The position numbers and the translations under genes are program-made. From Alphaproteobacteria bacterium (GTDB lineage Bacteria > Myxococcota_A > UBA796 > GCA-2862545), in assembly GCA_020632885.1 (NCBI GenBank), contig JACKEQ010000006.1:205829-269828 (forward strand): a DNA stretch of 64,000 bases, read 5' to 3'. Under the pieces are notes generated by a model. The model saw only the letters and a list, made by a program, of their open reading frames with translations. It was not told where the DNA came from and did not search any database. Shown piece by piece: positions 43,049 through 51,413 of the stretch. Each line of letters starts with the position of its first letter. The first letter of the stretch is position 1.

Positions 43049-44343
43049 CAGCGGTAGTGCCGACGGAGACCCTCCTCCAGGGCCGGGCGGAAGTCCGGGT
43101 GGGCGATGCGGAGGAGACGGCTGGCCCGCTCCTTCAGCGTGCACCCGTAGAGGTTCACCGCACCGTGCTCGGTGACGACCCAGTGCACGTCGGACCGGTT
43201 GGTGACGACCCCCGAGCCCTCGGCCAGCACGGGCACGATGCGGCTCACCTTCCCGCCCTGCGCGGTGCTCGGCAGCGCGATGATCGGCACGCCGCCGCGG
43301 CTGCGGGCGGCGGCCCGGATGAAGTCCACCTGGCCGCCCACACCGCTGTAGATCCGCGTGCCCATGCTGTCGGAGCTCACCTGGCCCGTGAGATCCACCG
43401 AGATGGCGCTGTTGATGGCCACCAGGCGGTCGTTGCAGCTCGCGACCTCGATGTCGTTCGTGTGATCGCACGGATGGGCCTCCACGATGGGGTTCTCGTG
43501 GACCCAGTCGTAGAGCGCGCGGCTGCCGAGCACGAAGGTGGTGACGACCTTGCGGCGGTGGCGGGTCTTCTGGCGACCCGTGACCAGGCCGGCCTCCACG
43601 GCCTTCATCACGCCATCGCTGATCATCTCGCTGTGCACGCCCAGATCGAGGCCCTCGGTGGCACAGAGGAGCGCGATGACGGCGTCGGGGATGCCGCCGA
43701 TCCCGAGCTGCAGGGTGGCCCCGCGCGGCACGAGGGGCACGATGTGCTCGGCGATCCGGCGCTCCACATCGGTGGGGTCGTGGGGCGGGAGCTCGGGCAG
43801 CTCCTCGTCCATCTCGACGATGGCGTCCACCTCGCTCACGTGCAGGAAGCTGTTGCCGAGCACCCGTGGCATCCGGCTGTTCACCTGCACGACGACCTTC
43901 CGGGCGCACTCCGTCGCGGCGAGGGAGGCCATGACCTCCGTGCCCAGCGAGAGGAACCCGTGCTTGTCGGGCGGCGAGACCGTGACGAGGGCGGCGTCGA
44001 GGCCCGGCGACCGCTCGCGGATCAGCCGGGGGATCTCGGAGAGATTGCACGGCACGTAGTCGGCACGCCCCTCGTTCACCTGATCGCGGTCGGCGGGACC
44101 CACGAACCAGGCGTGGTGACGGACCCCGGGGTGCTCGCGTGTCGCGAGGGGATCGCGACCCAGCAGCAGCACGTGACCGAGGGTGATCCCGGCTCCCGGT
44201 GGAGCCTGGCGGGCCAGCTGGGCCACGAGGTGGCGGGGCGTGGCCGCGTTGCCGCCCAGGTAGAGGTTGGCGCCGGGACCGAGGCCGGCGAGGGCCTGCT
44301 CCGCGGTCGCGAGACGGCTCCGGTACGTGGTCTGCCAGGGCAT
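43045..44343 (-). CDS. Acetyl-CoA hydrolase/4-hydroxybutyrate CoA-transferase family protein
   Basis: 432 aa. Family landmarks: LQLGIGGIPDAVIALL, GLDLGVHSEMISDGV with the catalytic Glu that forms the glutamyl-CoA thioester, and GVGGQVDFIRAAA. This family moves CoA between acyl groups such as acetate, 4-hydroxybutyrate or succinate, or hydrolyses acetyl-CoA. The substrate cannot be fixed from sequence. The start at 44343 leaves a ~117 bp divergent region shared with the VWA gene, which holds two direct repeats like an OmpR/PhoB-type site. Confidence 0.9.
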   Translation of the reverse strand: MPWQTTYRSRLATAEQALAGLGPGANLYLGGNAATPRHLVAQLARQAPPGAGITLGHVLLLGRDPLATREHPGVRHHAWFVGPADRDQVNEGRADYVPCNLSEIPRLIRERSPGLDAALVTVSPPDKHGFLSLGTEVMASLAATECARKVVVQVNSRMPRVLGNSFLHVSEVDAIVEMDEELPELPPHDPTDVERRIAEHIVPLVPRGATLQLGIGGIPDAVIALLCATEGLDLGVHSEMISDGVMKAVEAGLVTGRQKTRHRRKVVTTFVLGSRALYDWVHENPIVEAHPCDHTNDIEVASCNDRLVAINSAISVDLTGQVSSDSMGTRIYSGVGGQVDFIRAAARSRGGVPIIALPSTAQGGKVSRIVPVLAEGSGVVTNRSDVHWVVTEHGAVNLYGCTLKERASRLLRIAHPDFRPALEEGLRRHYRW

Positions 44344-44388
44344 GAGGGACCTCCCAGCGGCAAGTACCCGACGACCGACGGTCCCGGA

Positions 44389-44410
44389 ATGTCAAGAACA
44401 TGTCAAGCAC
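44389..44410. promoter_or_regulatory. Two 11-bp direct repeats, OmpR/PhoB-type site candidate
   Basis: atgtcaagaac and atgtcaagcac stand in tandem, so TGTCAAG recurs with a four-base spacer, as in Pho-box-type sites. The region is the divergent promoter for the CoA-transferase (44343) and the VWA gene (44461). On the minus strand the repeats read TTGACA twice and could also be -35 elements for the CoA-transferase. Confidence 0.45.
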
Positions 44411-44460
44411 GAAAGGTGTCTAGCGTCCGCCCGTTGGCCCCGCGGAGGTCAAAGGGAACC

Positions 44461-46239
44461 ATGAACAATCGACTCGTCAGCTTCGTCGCCCTCTTCGGGC
44501 TGTTCAACCTCGCCGGTACGGCGGCGTGGTCGCTCGACTGCAGCGACATCGTCCGCTGGCAGGCCGAGGGCATGAGCGTGGCCCAGATGACCGCGAAGGT
44601 GGCGGCCGAGGGGGGCGACACGTCGCTGGTCCACACCTGTCTCGCCGCGATGGTCGCCCCGGAGCCCGAAGCCGCCGAGGCCATCCCCGCCGACGTCACG
44701 CGCGGCGCGGCCGGGAGCGCCCCGGCCCGGAAGGAGTCGGCCAAGAAGACGACGGCCACGCGCGCACCCGCCCGGTCGCTGTCCATCGCCCCCGCGGCCC
44801 CCCCTCCCCCGCCCCTCTCGGCAGCTCCGCGGCCGGCGAAGCCCGTCTACGTCGAGCCGTCTGGCAGCGAGCAGTACACCGACCACGGCGTGAACGGCAT
44901 GGTCCTCACGGCGCAGGACGCCCAGTCGACGTTCTCCATCGACGTCGACACCGCCTCGTACGCCATCAGCCGTCGCAAGCTCGAGGAGGGCTCGCTTCCC
45001 CCGCCCGGCGCCGTGCGCGTGGAGGAGTTCGTGAACGCGTTCGACTACGCGTACGCCCAGCCCCGCGACGGCGCGCCGTTCGCCGTGCACCTCGAGGGTG
45101 CGCCCCACCCGCTGGACGCGAGCCGCCACATCCTCCGTGTGGGTGTGCAGGGCCGCGCGATGCAGGGTCCCCGCAAGCCCGTGCACCTCACCTTCCTCGT
45201 CGACGTGTCCGGCTCCATGCACAGCGCCGACAAGCTCCCCCTCGCCCAGACCGCCCTGCACCACCTCGTGGAGAACCTCGGGCCGGAGGACACCGTGGCG
45301 CTCGCGACGTACGCGGGGTCCGAGCGCGTGGTGCTCGAGCCGACGCCCACCACGCGCAAGAGCCGGATCCACGACGCCATCGACGGCCTCACGAGCGGCG
45401 GGGGCACCTCCATGGGCACGGGCATGGAGCTCGCCTACCGTCTGGCGAGCGACGCCTACCTGCCGGGCTCCGAGAACCGCGTGATCGTGCTCTCGGACGG
45501 TGACGCGAACATCGGCCGCTCGACCCACGACCAGATCCTCGCGAGCATCGCGGACTACGCCGGGAAGGGCATCACCCTCACGACCGTCGGGCTCGGCATG
45601 GGGAACTACAAGGACACCCTCATGGAGCAGCTCGCGAACAAGGGCGACGGCAACTACTTCTACCTGGACTCCCCGGACGAGGCGAAGAAGGTCTTCGGCC
45701 GCGATCTGTCCGGGACCATCGAGACGATCGCGCGCGACGTGAAGATCCAGGTGGAGATGGACCCCGAGGTCGTCCGGGCCTACCGCCTCATCGGCTACGA
45801 GAACCGCGACATCGCCGACGAGGACTTCCGCCGCGACGCCGTGGACGCGGGTGAGATGGGCTCGGGTCACCAGGTCACCGCCCTGTACGAGCTGATCCTC
45901 GCCGACGGTGCCGAGGCGAAGGACGCCCTGGCCACCGTGCGCATGCGCGCCAAGAAGCCCGGTCCCGACACTCCGGCGCGCGAGTACAGCTGGACGGTGC
46001 CCGTGGAGGCGGTCGGACACGACTTCGACGAGGCCACCCGCGATCTCCGCATGGCGTGGTCCGTGGCCACGTTCGCCGAGAAGCTGCGGGCCAGCCAGTT
46101 CGTGGAGGAGGTGTCGTACCGCCAGGTCTACGCGGAGGCTGCGGCCGTCGCGGGCGACGACCCCCAGCACGCCGAGCTCCTGCGCCTGATCGCCAAGGCC
46201 GCCGAGCTCTCCGGCGAAGGACGGATCGCCAGGCGGTGA
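44461..46239 (+). CDS. YfbK-like von Willebrand factor A domain protein
   Basis: 592 aa. A signal peptide (VSFVALFGLFNLAGTAAW) is followed by a low-complexity Ala/Pro region and a segment conserved in YfbK-type proteins (TFSIDVDTASYAISRRKLEEGSLPPPGAVRVEEFVNAFDY region). The VWA domain opens with HLTFLVDVSGSMHSADKL (MIDAS DxSxS) and carries GGGTSMGTGMELAYR; it ends in the family's C-terminal DUF3520-like domain (AREYSWTVPVEA..EKLRASQF). It is probably an envelope protein mediating metal-dependent binding. A small MYXO-CTERM-like gene follows 27 bp later. Confidence 0.9.
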   Translation: MNNRLVSFVALFGLFNLAGTAAWSLDCSDIVRWQAEGMSVAQMTAKVAAEGGDTSLVHTCLAAMVAPEPEAAEAIPADVTRGAAGSAPARKESAKKTTATRAPARSLSIAPAAPPPPPLSAAPRPAKPVYVEPSGSEQYTDHGVNGMVLTAQDAQSTFSIDVDTASYAISRRKLEEGSLPPPGAVRVEEFVNAFDYAYAQPRDGAPFAVHLEGAPHPLDASRHILRVGVQGRAMQGPRKPVHLTFLVDVSGSMHSADKLPLAQTALHHLVENLGPEDTVALATYAGSERVVLEPTPTTRKSRIHDAIDGLTSGGGTSMGTGMELAYRLASDAYLPGSENRVIVLSDGDANIGRSTHDQILASIADYAGKGITLTTVGLGMGNYKDTLMEQLANKGDGNYFYLDSPDEAKKVFGRDLSGTIETIARDVKIQVEMDPEVVRAYRLIGYENRDIADEDFRRDAVDAGEMGSGHQVTALYELILADGAEAKDALATVRMRAKKPGPDTPAREYSWTVPVEAVGHDFDEATRDLRMAWSVATFAEKLRASQFVEEVSYRQVYAEAAAVAGDDPQHAELLRLIAKAAELSGEGRIARR

Positions 46240-46266
46240 GGTAGACTGGCGCGGACTGGAGGACCC

Positions 46267-46521
46267 ATGCGCGCTCTGACGCTCGCCCTGCTCTTCGCCG
46301 CCACGCCGGCCTTCGCCGACGTCGCACCCCTGCCCTGCGAAGGTGCCGCCGACGGCGACACCTGCACGACCGAGGCCGACGAGGCCGGTACCTGCCAGGA
46401 CGGCGCGTGCGTCGCGGACGCCGCAGAGCCCAAGAGCTGCTCCGCCGTCGGGATGGGCGGTGCTGGGGCGGCCGTGGCCTGTAGCCTCGCGCTCCTCGCC
46501 ATCGGCCGGAGGCGCGCATGA
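46267..46521 (+). CDS. Small MYXO-CTERM-like protein, 84 aa
   Basis: 84 aa. A signal peptide (MRALTLALLFAATPAFA) is followed by DVAPLPCEG, a short Cys-containing stretch (about five Cys), and a C-terminal tail SCSAVGMGGAGAAVACSLALLAIGRRRA. That tail has the Cys, hydrophobic helix and basic end of the MYXO-CTERM sorting signal, which is cleaved by CPBP-family myxosortases and leaves a lipid-type anchored Cys. The gene overlaps the next one by ATGA at 46518. Mature function unknown. Confidence 0.78.
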   Translation: MRALTLALLFAATPAFADVAPLPCEGAADGDTCTTEADEAGTCQDGACVADAAEPKSCSAVGMGGAGAAVACSLALLAIGRRRA

Positions 46522-46673
46522 CCCGCCTCGCCCCCCTCGTCCTCCTGTTCGTTCCGCTCGCGGCCTTCGCGGATGTCGCACCCGGAGGGGGCTGCGGTTG
46601 CGCCGCCGCCACCGCGCCGCTCGCCACCGGGATGATCGCGGGCGCGGCGCTCCTGGCGTTCTGGAGGCGCTGA
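46518..46673 (+). CDS. Minimal MYXO-CTERM-like protein, 51 aa
   Basis: Encodes 51 aa. The signal peptide (RLAPLVLLFVPLAAFA) is directly followed by DVAPGGGCGCAAAT.., then a hydrophobic helix and the basic end WRR. After both cleavages only about ten residues around DVAPGGGC would remain. It overlaps the 84-aa gene, which shares AFADVAP after its signal. This makes it nearly a bare sorting signal, or the smallest member of a DVAP-type family. The coding call relies on its codon pattern, overlap and matching signal motifs. Confidence 0.68.
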   Translation: MTRLAPLVLLFVPLAAFADVAPGGGCGCAAATAPLATGMIAGAALLAFWRR

Positions 46674-46680
46674 GCCCCCG

Positions 46681-47706
46681 ATGGGCCCGGCGGCGACGGT
46701 GATCGCGGGGGTCGGCCGGCTGTGCGTGCCGCTCGACCGGCTCCGCCGCGCGCTCTACCGTGCCCTGGCTCCCTGGTCGGGTCCGTGGATCCGCGACCGG
46801 GACGTCCGGATCGGCGTGCACGGCGTGACCGTGGTGCTCGGGTCCTTCGTGCTCGCCCTCCTCGCACCCCTCGTGCTCCTGGCCCTCGGGCCCCTGGTGC
46901 TCGGCGTGCCCCACCTGCTCGCCGACGTCCGGTACCTCGTCGTGCGGCCGGGTCTCCACCGGCGCGCGCTGGCGGGCCTCGTGGGGCTCCCGCTCGCGTT
47001 GTGCACCGTGCTGGTGGACCTCCGCTGGGGTCTGCTCGCGGCCGCCGTCGCTCCGCTGCTCGCCAGGGGCCCCGCCGGCCGGCGGCTCGTCGTGGCCCTG
47101 CCGTTCGTCGCCCTCCTGGCGGCGGGTCTGATGGCCCTCGGCCCCACCCACGTGGCCATCGGGCACGCCCACAACCTCGTCGCCGTCGTGCTCTGGGTGG
47201 TGCTCGGTACCGCGCTCCACCCACCGTCTCCGACAGGCCGTGCCGCGCGGTGGGCCACCGTGATCCCCTTCCTGGCGTGCGGAGCCGCCCTCCTCGGCGG
47301 TGCGGCCGACGGCTGGATCGGCCCGGCCCTCGGGCCCTCGCTGCGCTACCACGTGGCGTCGCTGGCCCCCGGCCTCGACCCCGTCTGGGCGGCCCGGTGG
47401 GTGGTGCTGTTCGCGTACGCACAGGCGGTGCACTACGGCCTGTGGCTGCGCGTGATGCCCGAGGTGGGTCGGAAGCGCCCGGCTCCGCGGAGCTGGGCAG
47501 CGAGCCTCGCGGCTCTGCGGGTGGACTTCGGCGACCGCGCGCTCGTGGGCTTCCTGGGCGTGGCGGTGGCCATCGTGGTCTGGGGTGCCCTCGACCTCGT
47601 CGGTGCGCGCGAGGGCTACCTGCGGCTGGCGCTCTTCCACGGTCCCCTCGAGCTCGCCGTGCTCGGCGTGGTGGCGGTCGAGGGCCGCGCGGTGCTGCGC
47701 CCATGA
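46681..47706 (+). CDS. Polytopic membrane protein with conserved histidines
   Basis: 341 aa with about eight to nine transmembrane helices. Histidines sit at helix ends in GVPHLLADVRYLVV, GHAHNLVAVV, QAVHYGLWLR and FHGPLELAVL. A metal or heme site is possible, and the GVPH..D pattern faintly recalls Brp/Blh carotenoid dioxygenases; that is not established. It begins 7 bp after the 51-aa MYXO-CTERM gene and its stop overlaps the next gene (ATGA at 47703). A link to maturation of the small proteins is an inference from the operon only. Confidence 0.75.
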   Translation: MGPAATVIAGVGRLCVPLDRLRRALYRALAPWSGPWIRDRDVRIGVHGVTVVLGSFVLALLAPLVLLALGPLVLGVPHLLADVRYLVVRPGLHRRALAGLVGLPLALCTVLVDLRWGLLAAAVAPLLARGPAGRRLVVALPFVALLAAGLMALGPTHVAIGHAHNLVAVVLWVVLGTALHPPSPTGRAARWATVIPFLACGAALLGGAADGWIGPALGPSLRYHVASLAPGLDPVWAARWVVLFAYAQAVHYGLWLRVMPEVGRKRPAPRSWAASLAALRVDFGDRALVGFLGVAVAIVVWGALDLVGAREGYLRLALFHGPLELAVLGVVAVEGRAVLRP

Positions 47707-48035
47707 CGTGGCTGCAGGCCTTCGTGCTCACCCAGATCCTCGAGATGCCCGTGTACCTGTGGGGCTTCCGGGGCTCCGACCTCGACGTGCCCATGCGGCT
47801 CGCGGTGGCCTTCGGCGCGAGCGCGCTGACGCACCCGTTCGTCTGGTACGTGTTCTACCCCGCCCTGCTCGGGCCCCTCGGGTACTGGGGCTTCTTCTTC
47901 GTCACCGAGGGCACCGTGGTCGTCGTGGAGACCCTGTACCTGCGGGCCTTCGGGGTGCCCCAGCCCTTCCGCTGGGCGCTGTCGGCCAACGCGTTCTCGG
48001 CCGGTGTCGGGCTCCTGCTGGGTCCCCTGCTGTGA
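47703..48035 (+). CDS. Small polytopic membrane protein, 110 aa
   Basis: 110 aa with about four hydrophobic helices (LQAFVLTQILEMPVYLWG, FGASALTHPFVWYVFYPALLGPL, and two more). No family is recognised. The ATG overlaps the stop of the preceding membrane protein gene. It is the last of four tightly linked genes beginning at 46267. Confidence 0.72.
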   Translation: MTWLQAFVLTQILEMPVYLWGFRGSDLDVPMRLAVAFGASALTHPFVWYVFYPALLGPLGYWGFFFVTEGTVVVVETLYLRAFGVPQPFRWALSANAFSAGVGLLLGPLL

Positions 48036-48148
48036 TGGGTGAACCGCCACGGTGCGCGAGGGACATCGCCCACTCTCGCTGACGCGTCACGAGAGGACGC
48101 CGATCTTCCGTGGCACGGCCCTTGAAGTGCAGGGGGACGGAGGTCCCC

Positions 48149-49120
48149 ATGCGAGAGCTCGTCCTGCTCCCCGTCGTCCTCGCTGCCTGCGGGCGCGACA
48201 AGCCGCTGCTCATCGACGCCACCCTGGTCGACGACCGCATCGACCGCATCGAGGCCGCCATCGCCACCTGCGAGAGTGTTGAGCCCACGGTCCAGGCGCG
48301 CATGGCGGGTGTCCGCAGGGCCGTCGTGCTCGCGGAGGCCACCAGAGCCCAGGCGCTCGCCGCCCGTCGGTTCCTGCCCAGGACCGAGGCTCCCCTGCTC
48401 GCTGCCGGCACGGGCAGCTCGGGCTCCTGCGGGGGGAGCGTGACGGTCGACTTCGAGCACGCCAACGGCGACACCGACTACACCGCCGTGTTCGAGGCCT
48501 TCTGCATGACGACGGAGGACGGCGACGTGGTGCTCGACGGGACCGTGCGCGCCCTCGAGGACGGCACGCCCACGGATGCCGGGCCGATGATCGAGGCGCT
48601 GGAGATGGAGACGGACGGTCCTGTCAGCGTCGAGGTCGCCGGGGAGGCGGGGACCCTCGAGGTGGCCGGGGTGCGCACCGTCTATGGCGCCCCCGAGACC
48701 TGGTCGCCCGGGATCCCCGACGCGTCCAGCCCGGACGTCACCACCGTGGACCGGATCACCCTGGAGCACGCTGGCGACACCTACTACGTCGAGGGCATGC
48801 GGTCGGAGCGCTCGGGTGCCTTCCCTGCCATGGTCACCATCACCGCGGGCACTGTCGGGCTCGCGGGGGACGGCACCGTCGAGGTCACCACCGGGGAGCC
48901 GCTGGAGGTCGCCATCACGGGCGCCATCGGTGGCGGCACGATCGTGCTCACCGGTCGCGACGGCACCACGGCGACGCTCCATCCGAGGCCCGGGATGCCC
49001 GGCGCCTTCGACATCGACGTGAACGGTCAGCCCCACGACCGCGCGCTGGACTGCACCTCGGGCATGTCGGCCGCGTACGAGGCCGCCGCAGCCGTGCTGG
49101 CTGCGTTCCCGGTCTACTGA
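48149..49120 (+). CDS. Lipoprotein, unknown function
   Basis: 323 aa from ATG 48149, which has GGAGG five bases before it. The lipobox is VVLAAC. The mature protein begins helical (DDRIDRIEAAIATCE) and continues with beta-rich sequence (VTVDFEHANGDTDYTAVFEAFC, TIVLTGRDGTTATLH). Paired Cys suggest disulfides. No recognised family. Its end overlaps the convergent AraC-type gene by 7 bp. Confidence 0.78.
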   Translation: MRELVLLPVVLAACGRDKPLLIDATLVDDRIDRIEAAIATCESVEPTVQARMAGVRRAVVLAEATRAQALAARRFLPRTEAPLLAAGTGSSGSCGGSVTVDFEHANGDTDYTAVFEAFCMTTEDGDVVLDGTVRALEDGTPTDAGPMIEALEMETDGPVSVEVAGEAGTLEVAGVRTVYGAPETWSPGIPDASSPDVTTVDRITLEHAGDTYYVEGMRSERSGAFPAMVTITAGTVGLAGDGTVEVTTGEPLEVAITGAIGGGTIVLTGRDGTTATLHPRPGMPGAFDIDVNGQPHDRALDCTSGMSAAYEAAAAVLAAFPVY

Positions 49121-50133
49121 GCGGTGCCGTCGCCGAGGACGCGGGCACGCCACTCGGACGGCGCGATGCCCGTCCAGCGGTGGAAGGCCCGACGGAACGA
49201 GCTCTCGTCGTCGTAGCCGAGGGTGGCGGCCACAGCGGCGACGTTCGTCTGGGGCTCGCCGAGGAGCCGCAGGGCCAGCGCACGCCGTACGTCTTCGCGG
49301 AGGAGGGCGAAGCTCTCCCCCTGGCTCTCCAGGTGACGCTGGAGCGTGCGCGCGCTCATGCCGAGCTGGGGAGCCACGCTCTCGAGGGCGCCCTTCCCGC
49401 GGGGGAGCCCGCTCACGATGGCCTGCCGGACCTGGCGCACCAGGACGTCGGCCCGCTCCAGCGCCTCCGAGGACGCCTGCAGGGTGGCCTCGAAGTACGC
49501 GGCCATCGCGGGGTGGTGGTGGCTGCACTCCACGCGCCGCCCGTCCGCACCGACCCGCATCGCCGGCTCGCCGCGCACCACGCCGTCGCCGAAGACCTGC
49601 TCGAGCACGCGCACGCTGGCGGGGTCGGGTGCCGAGAGGCCCGCGGGAAGCCAGTCGGGCCGACCCGAGAGCATGCGACCTGCACCCACGAGGCTCGCCA
49701 GCCCGATCTCCACGAGCAGGCACCAGGGGAGACTGCCCAGGCGGGCCACGCTGTCGTCCACCTCCATGCGGACGACGAGCGCGCCGTCCTCTTCGTCTGA
49801 AGGATGGTAGCGAACGGCCTGCATCCAGATCCCGAGCTGCCGACTGGCCGCCTCCAGACCCGCGCCCACGTCCGGCTGGGTGATGGCGAGGAAACCGAAG
49901 ACGCCGAACTTGTTGTTCGGCCGGGCCACCGCCACCTGTGCGGGGAGCTCGCGGTGCCCGGTGCGCTCGACCACCTCCATGAGCACGGCGACGTGGAGGT
50001 CGATCGGCAGGCGCCCCTGCCTGACGGACTCCGCGATGCGGATCCGCGCGTCCCGGGCGTCCATTCCGAGGGCCTCGGCGGCCTCGACGTGGGCGAGCGT
50101 GGAGGCCACAGGGATGAACGCGTGCATCGCCAT
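49114..50133 (-). CDS. AraC-family transcriptional regulator
   Basis: 339 aa. The C-terminal ~100 residues hold two helix-turn-helix motifs: LGMSARTLQRHLESQGESFALLREDVRRALALRLL, and VAAVAATLGYDDESSFRRAFHRWTGIAPSEWR. The N-terminal ~220 residues fit the arabinose-binding-type sensor of the OruR/ArgR-like group (PNNKFGVFGFLAITQPDVGAGLEAASR). Effector unknown. The start at 50133 is 103 bp from the divergent small kinase gene, which makes that gene a possible target. Confidence 0.87.
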   Translation of the reverse strand: MAMHAFIPVASTLAHVEAAEALGMDARDARIRIAESVRQGRLPIDLHVAVLMEVVERTGHRELPAQVAVARPNNKFGVFGFLAITQPDVGAGLEAASRQLGIWMQAVRYHPSDEEDGALVVRMEVDDSVARLGSLPWCLLVEIGLASLVGAGRMLSGRPDWLPAGLSAPDPASVRVLEQVFGDGVVRGEPAMRVGADGRRVECSHHHPAMAAYFEATLQASSEALERADVLVRQVRQAIVSGLPRGKGALESVAPQLGMSARTLQRHLESQGESFALLREDVRRALALRLLGEPQTNVAAVAATLGYDDESSFRRAFHRWTGIAPSEWRARVLGDGTAQ

Positions 50134-50236
50134 CCGGCGAGTCTACGCCGGCTTCCGGCGAGCGACAAGAAACTGTCGTGTTCGGACCGTTGTGGGCGAT
50201 CGCGGTGCGAGCGATGGATCACACCAGGAGAAACCC

Positions 50237-50833
50237 ATGAACGACGATCCGGTTCCCATACGCAGCGCGCTCGCTCTGCACGACCTCAACAACCTCGTGC
50301 AGGCCGTGCTGCCGTGGATCGATGCGTCCACACCGGGCCTGGCGTGCGAGGACCGCATCGCGGGCGTCCGGGCGGCGATCGAGCCCGTGCTGGCCTTCCT
50401 GCGGAACGGGCTGGACGGGCTGCTCGCGCCCGAGGGCACCTGCGACGAGCGGATCATCGAGGGCACCCTCGGCCTGGTGGCACCCCAGACGCCGGAGACC
50501 CTCACGCTGAGGGCCAGCTTCCCGCAGGAGGGCGTGCGTTTCGGTGTGGGTGCGGTGGTGCTCCAGCGCATCCTGCTGAACCTGCTGCTCAATGCCCTCG
50601 ATGCGGTCGGCGAGCACGGCACCATCACGCTCACCGTCAGGAACCTCGGCGAGAGCGTGCAGATCGACGTGTGCGACGACGGGCCCGGCATGGGGACGGG
50701 CACGAGCCCGGGCCGCGGTCTCGGCCTGCCGGGCGCCCGGCTGCTCGCGGAGCGCGCGGGTGGCTCGCTCGGGCTGCTGGCGTGCGACGGGTGCGGGGCG
50801 TGCTTCCGGCTCGAGGTCCCGCGAGCGGCCTAG
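50237..50833 (+). CDS. Small histidine-kinase-like ATPase
   Basis: 198 aa from ATG 50237, with AGGAG at 50226-50230. An HDLNNLVQAVLP H-box lies near the N-terminus. A HATPase domain carries N-box VLQRILLNLLLNALDAV, G1 DDGPGMG and G2 GRGLGLPGARLLAERAGG. There is no sensor or membrane helix, so it probably works with a partner. Diverges from the AraC gene. Confidence 0.85.
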   Translation: MNDDPVPIRSALALHDLNNLVQAVLPWIDASTPGLACEDRIAGVRAAIEPVLAFLRNGLDGLLAPEGTCDERIIEGTLGLVAPQTPETLTLRASFPQEGVRFGVGAVVLQRILLNLLLNALDAVGEHGTITLTVRNLGESVQIDVCDDGPGMGTGTSPGRGLGLPGARLLAERAGGSLGLLACDGCGACFRLEVPRAA

Positions 50834-51360
50834 TGACGCTCGAGGAGCACCATGCGGTCGACGACCTGCCCGTCCCTCCGGGTCTCGTGCAGCACAGGCG
50901 GACCGGGGAGGGCGTCCGCGAACACGAAGGTGCCGACGCTGCCGTCCTCCATGGGGACCGTGTAGGTCCACGCTGGCCCGTGGTCGCTCGGGGTGCGCTC
51001 GCGGGTGGCACCCACCGGGAAGTGCGCGTGGTGCTCGAGCTCGTCCCACGTGGACGTGCGGGGGTTCCCTTCGCCCAGCGGCTCGCCGTCCACCGTGAGC
51101 GGCGTGAAGCGGATGGTGACCTGATCGGCGTCGTGGCCCTCGACCACCCAGCGGACCCACGATCGCTCGGTCTCGCCCTGCATCATGAAGCGCAGGGTGG
51201 TGCCCACGGGCATGGCGTCGCGGATGGTGGCCGCGGGGAACGGCGGGGGCAGGGCCATGGAGGCGACCTCGGGCGGCGGCGCGGGTTCGGGCGCGGGTTC
51301 GGGCGGGGGATTGGGGGGCGCGCCACAGGCGAGCAGGAACGGGAGCATGGCGGGTAGCAT
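50830..51360 (-). CDS. Lipoprotein, unknown function
   Basis: ~176 aa. The signal ends LLACGAPPNPP, a lipobox Cys followed by Pro/Glu-rich residues. The mature part is a compact beta-rich domain (FPAATIRDAMPVGTTLRFMMQGE, VTIRFTPLTVDGEPL). No recognised family. Its first base region abuts the msrA promoter (51 bp to that start), and its end overlaps the kinase gene by 4 bp. Confidence 0.75.
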   Translation of the reverse strand: MLPAMLPFLLACGAPPNPPPEPAPEPAPPPEVASMALPPPFPAATIRDAMPVGTTLRFMMQGETERSWVRWVVEGHDADQVTIRFTPLTVDGEPLGEGNPRTSTWDELEHHAHFPVGATRERTPSDHGPAWTYTVPMEDGSVGTFVFADALPGPPVLHETRRDGQVVDRMVLLERH

Positions 51361-51413
51361 ACTTGACGGCGGCGCTCGCGGTGTGGAGCTTGGGGGGTCA
51401 CGAGGAGGACCCG

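Noticed and set aside
42823..44460. Extension of the VWA protein frame upstream of 44461
   Set aside because: Lies antisense to the CoA-transferase; the signal peptide at 44461 marks the real start.
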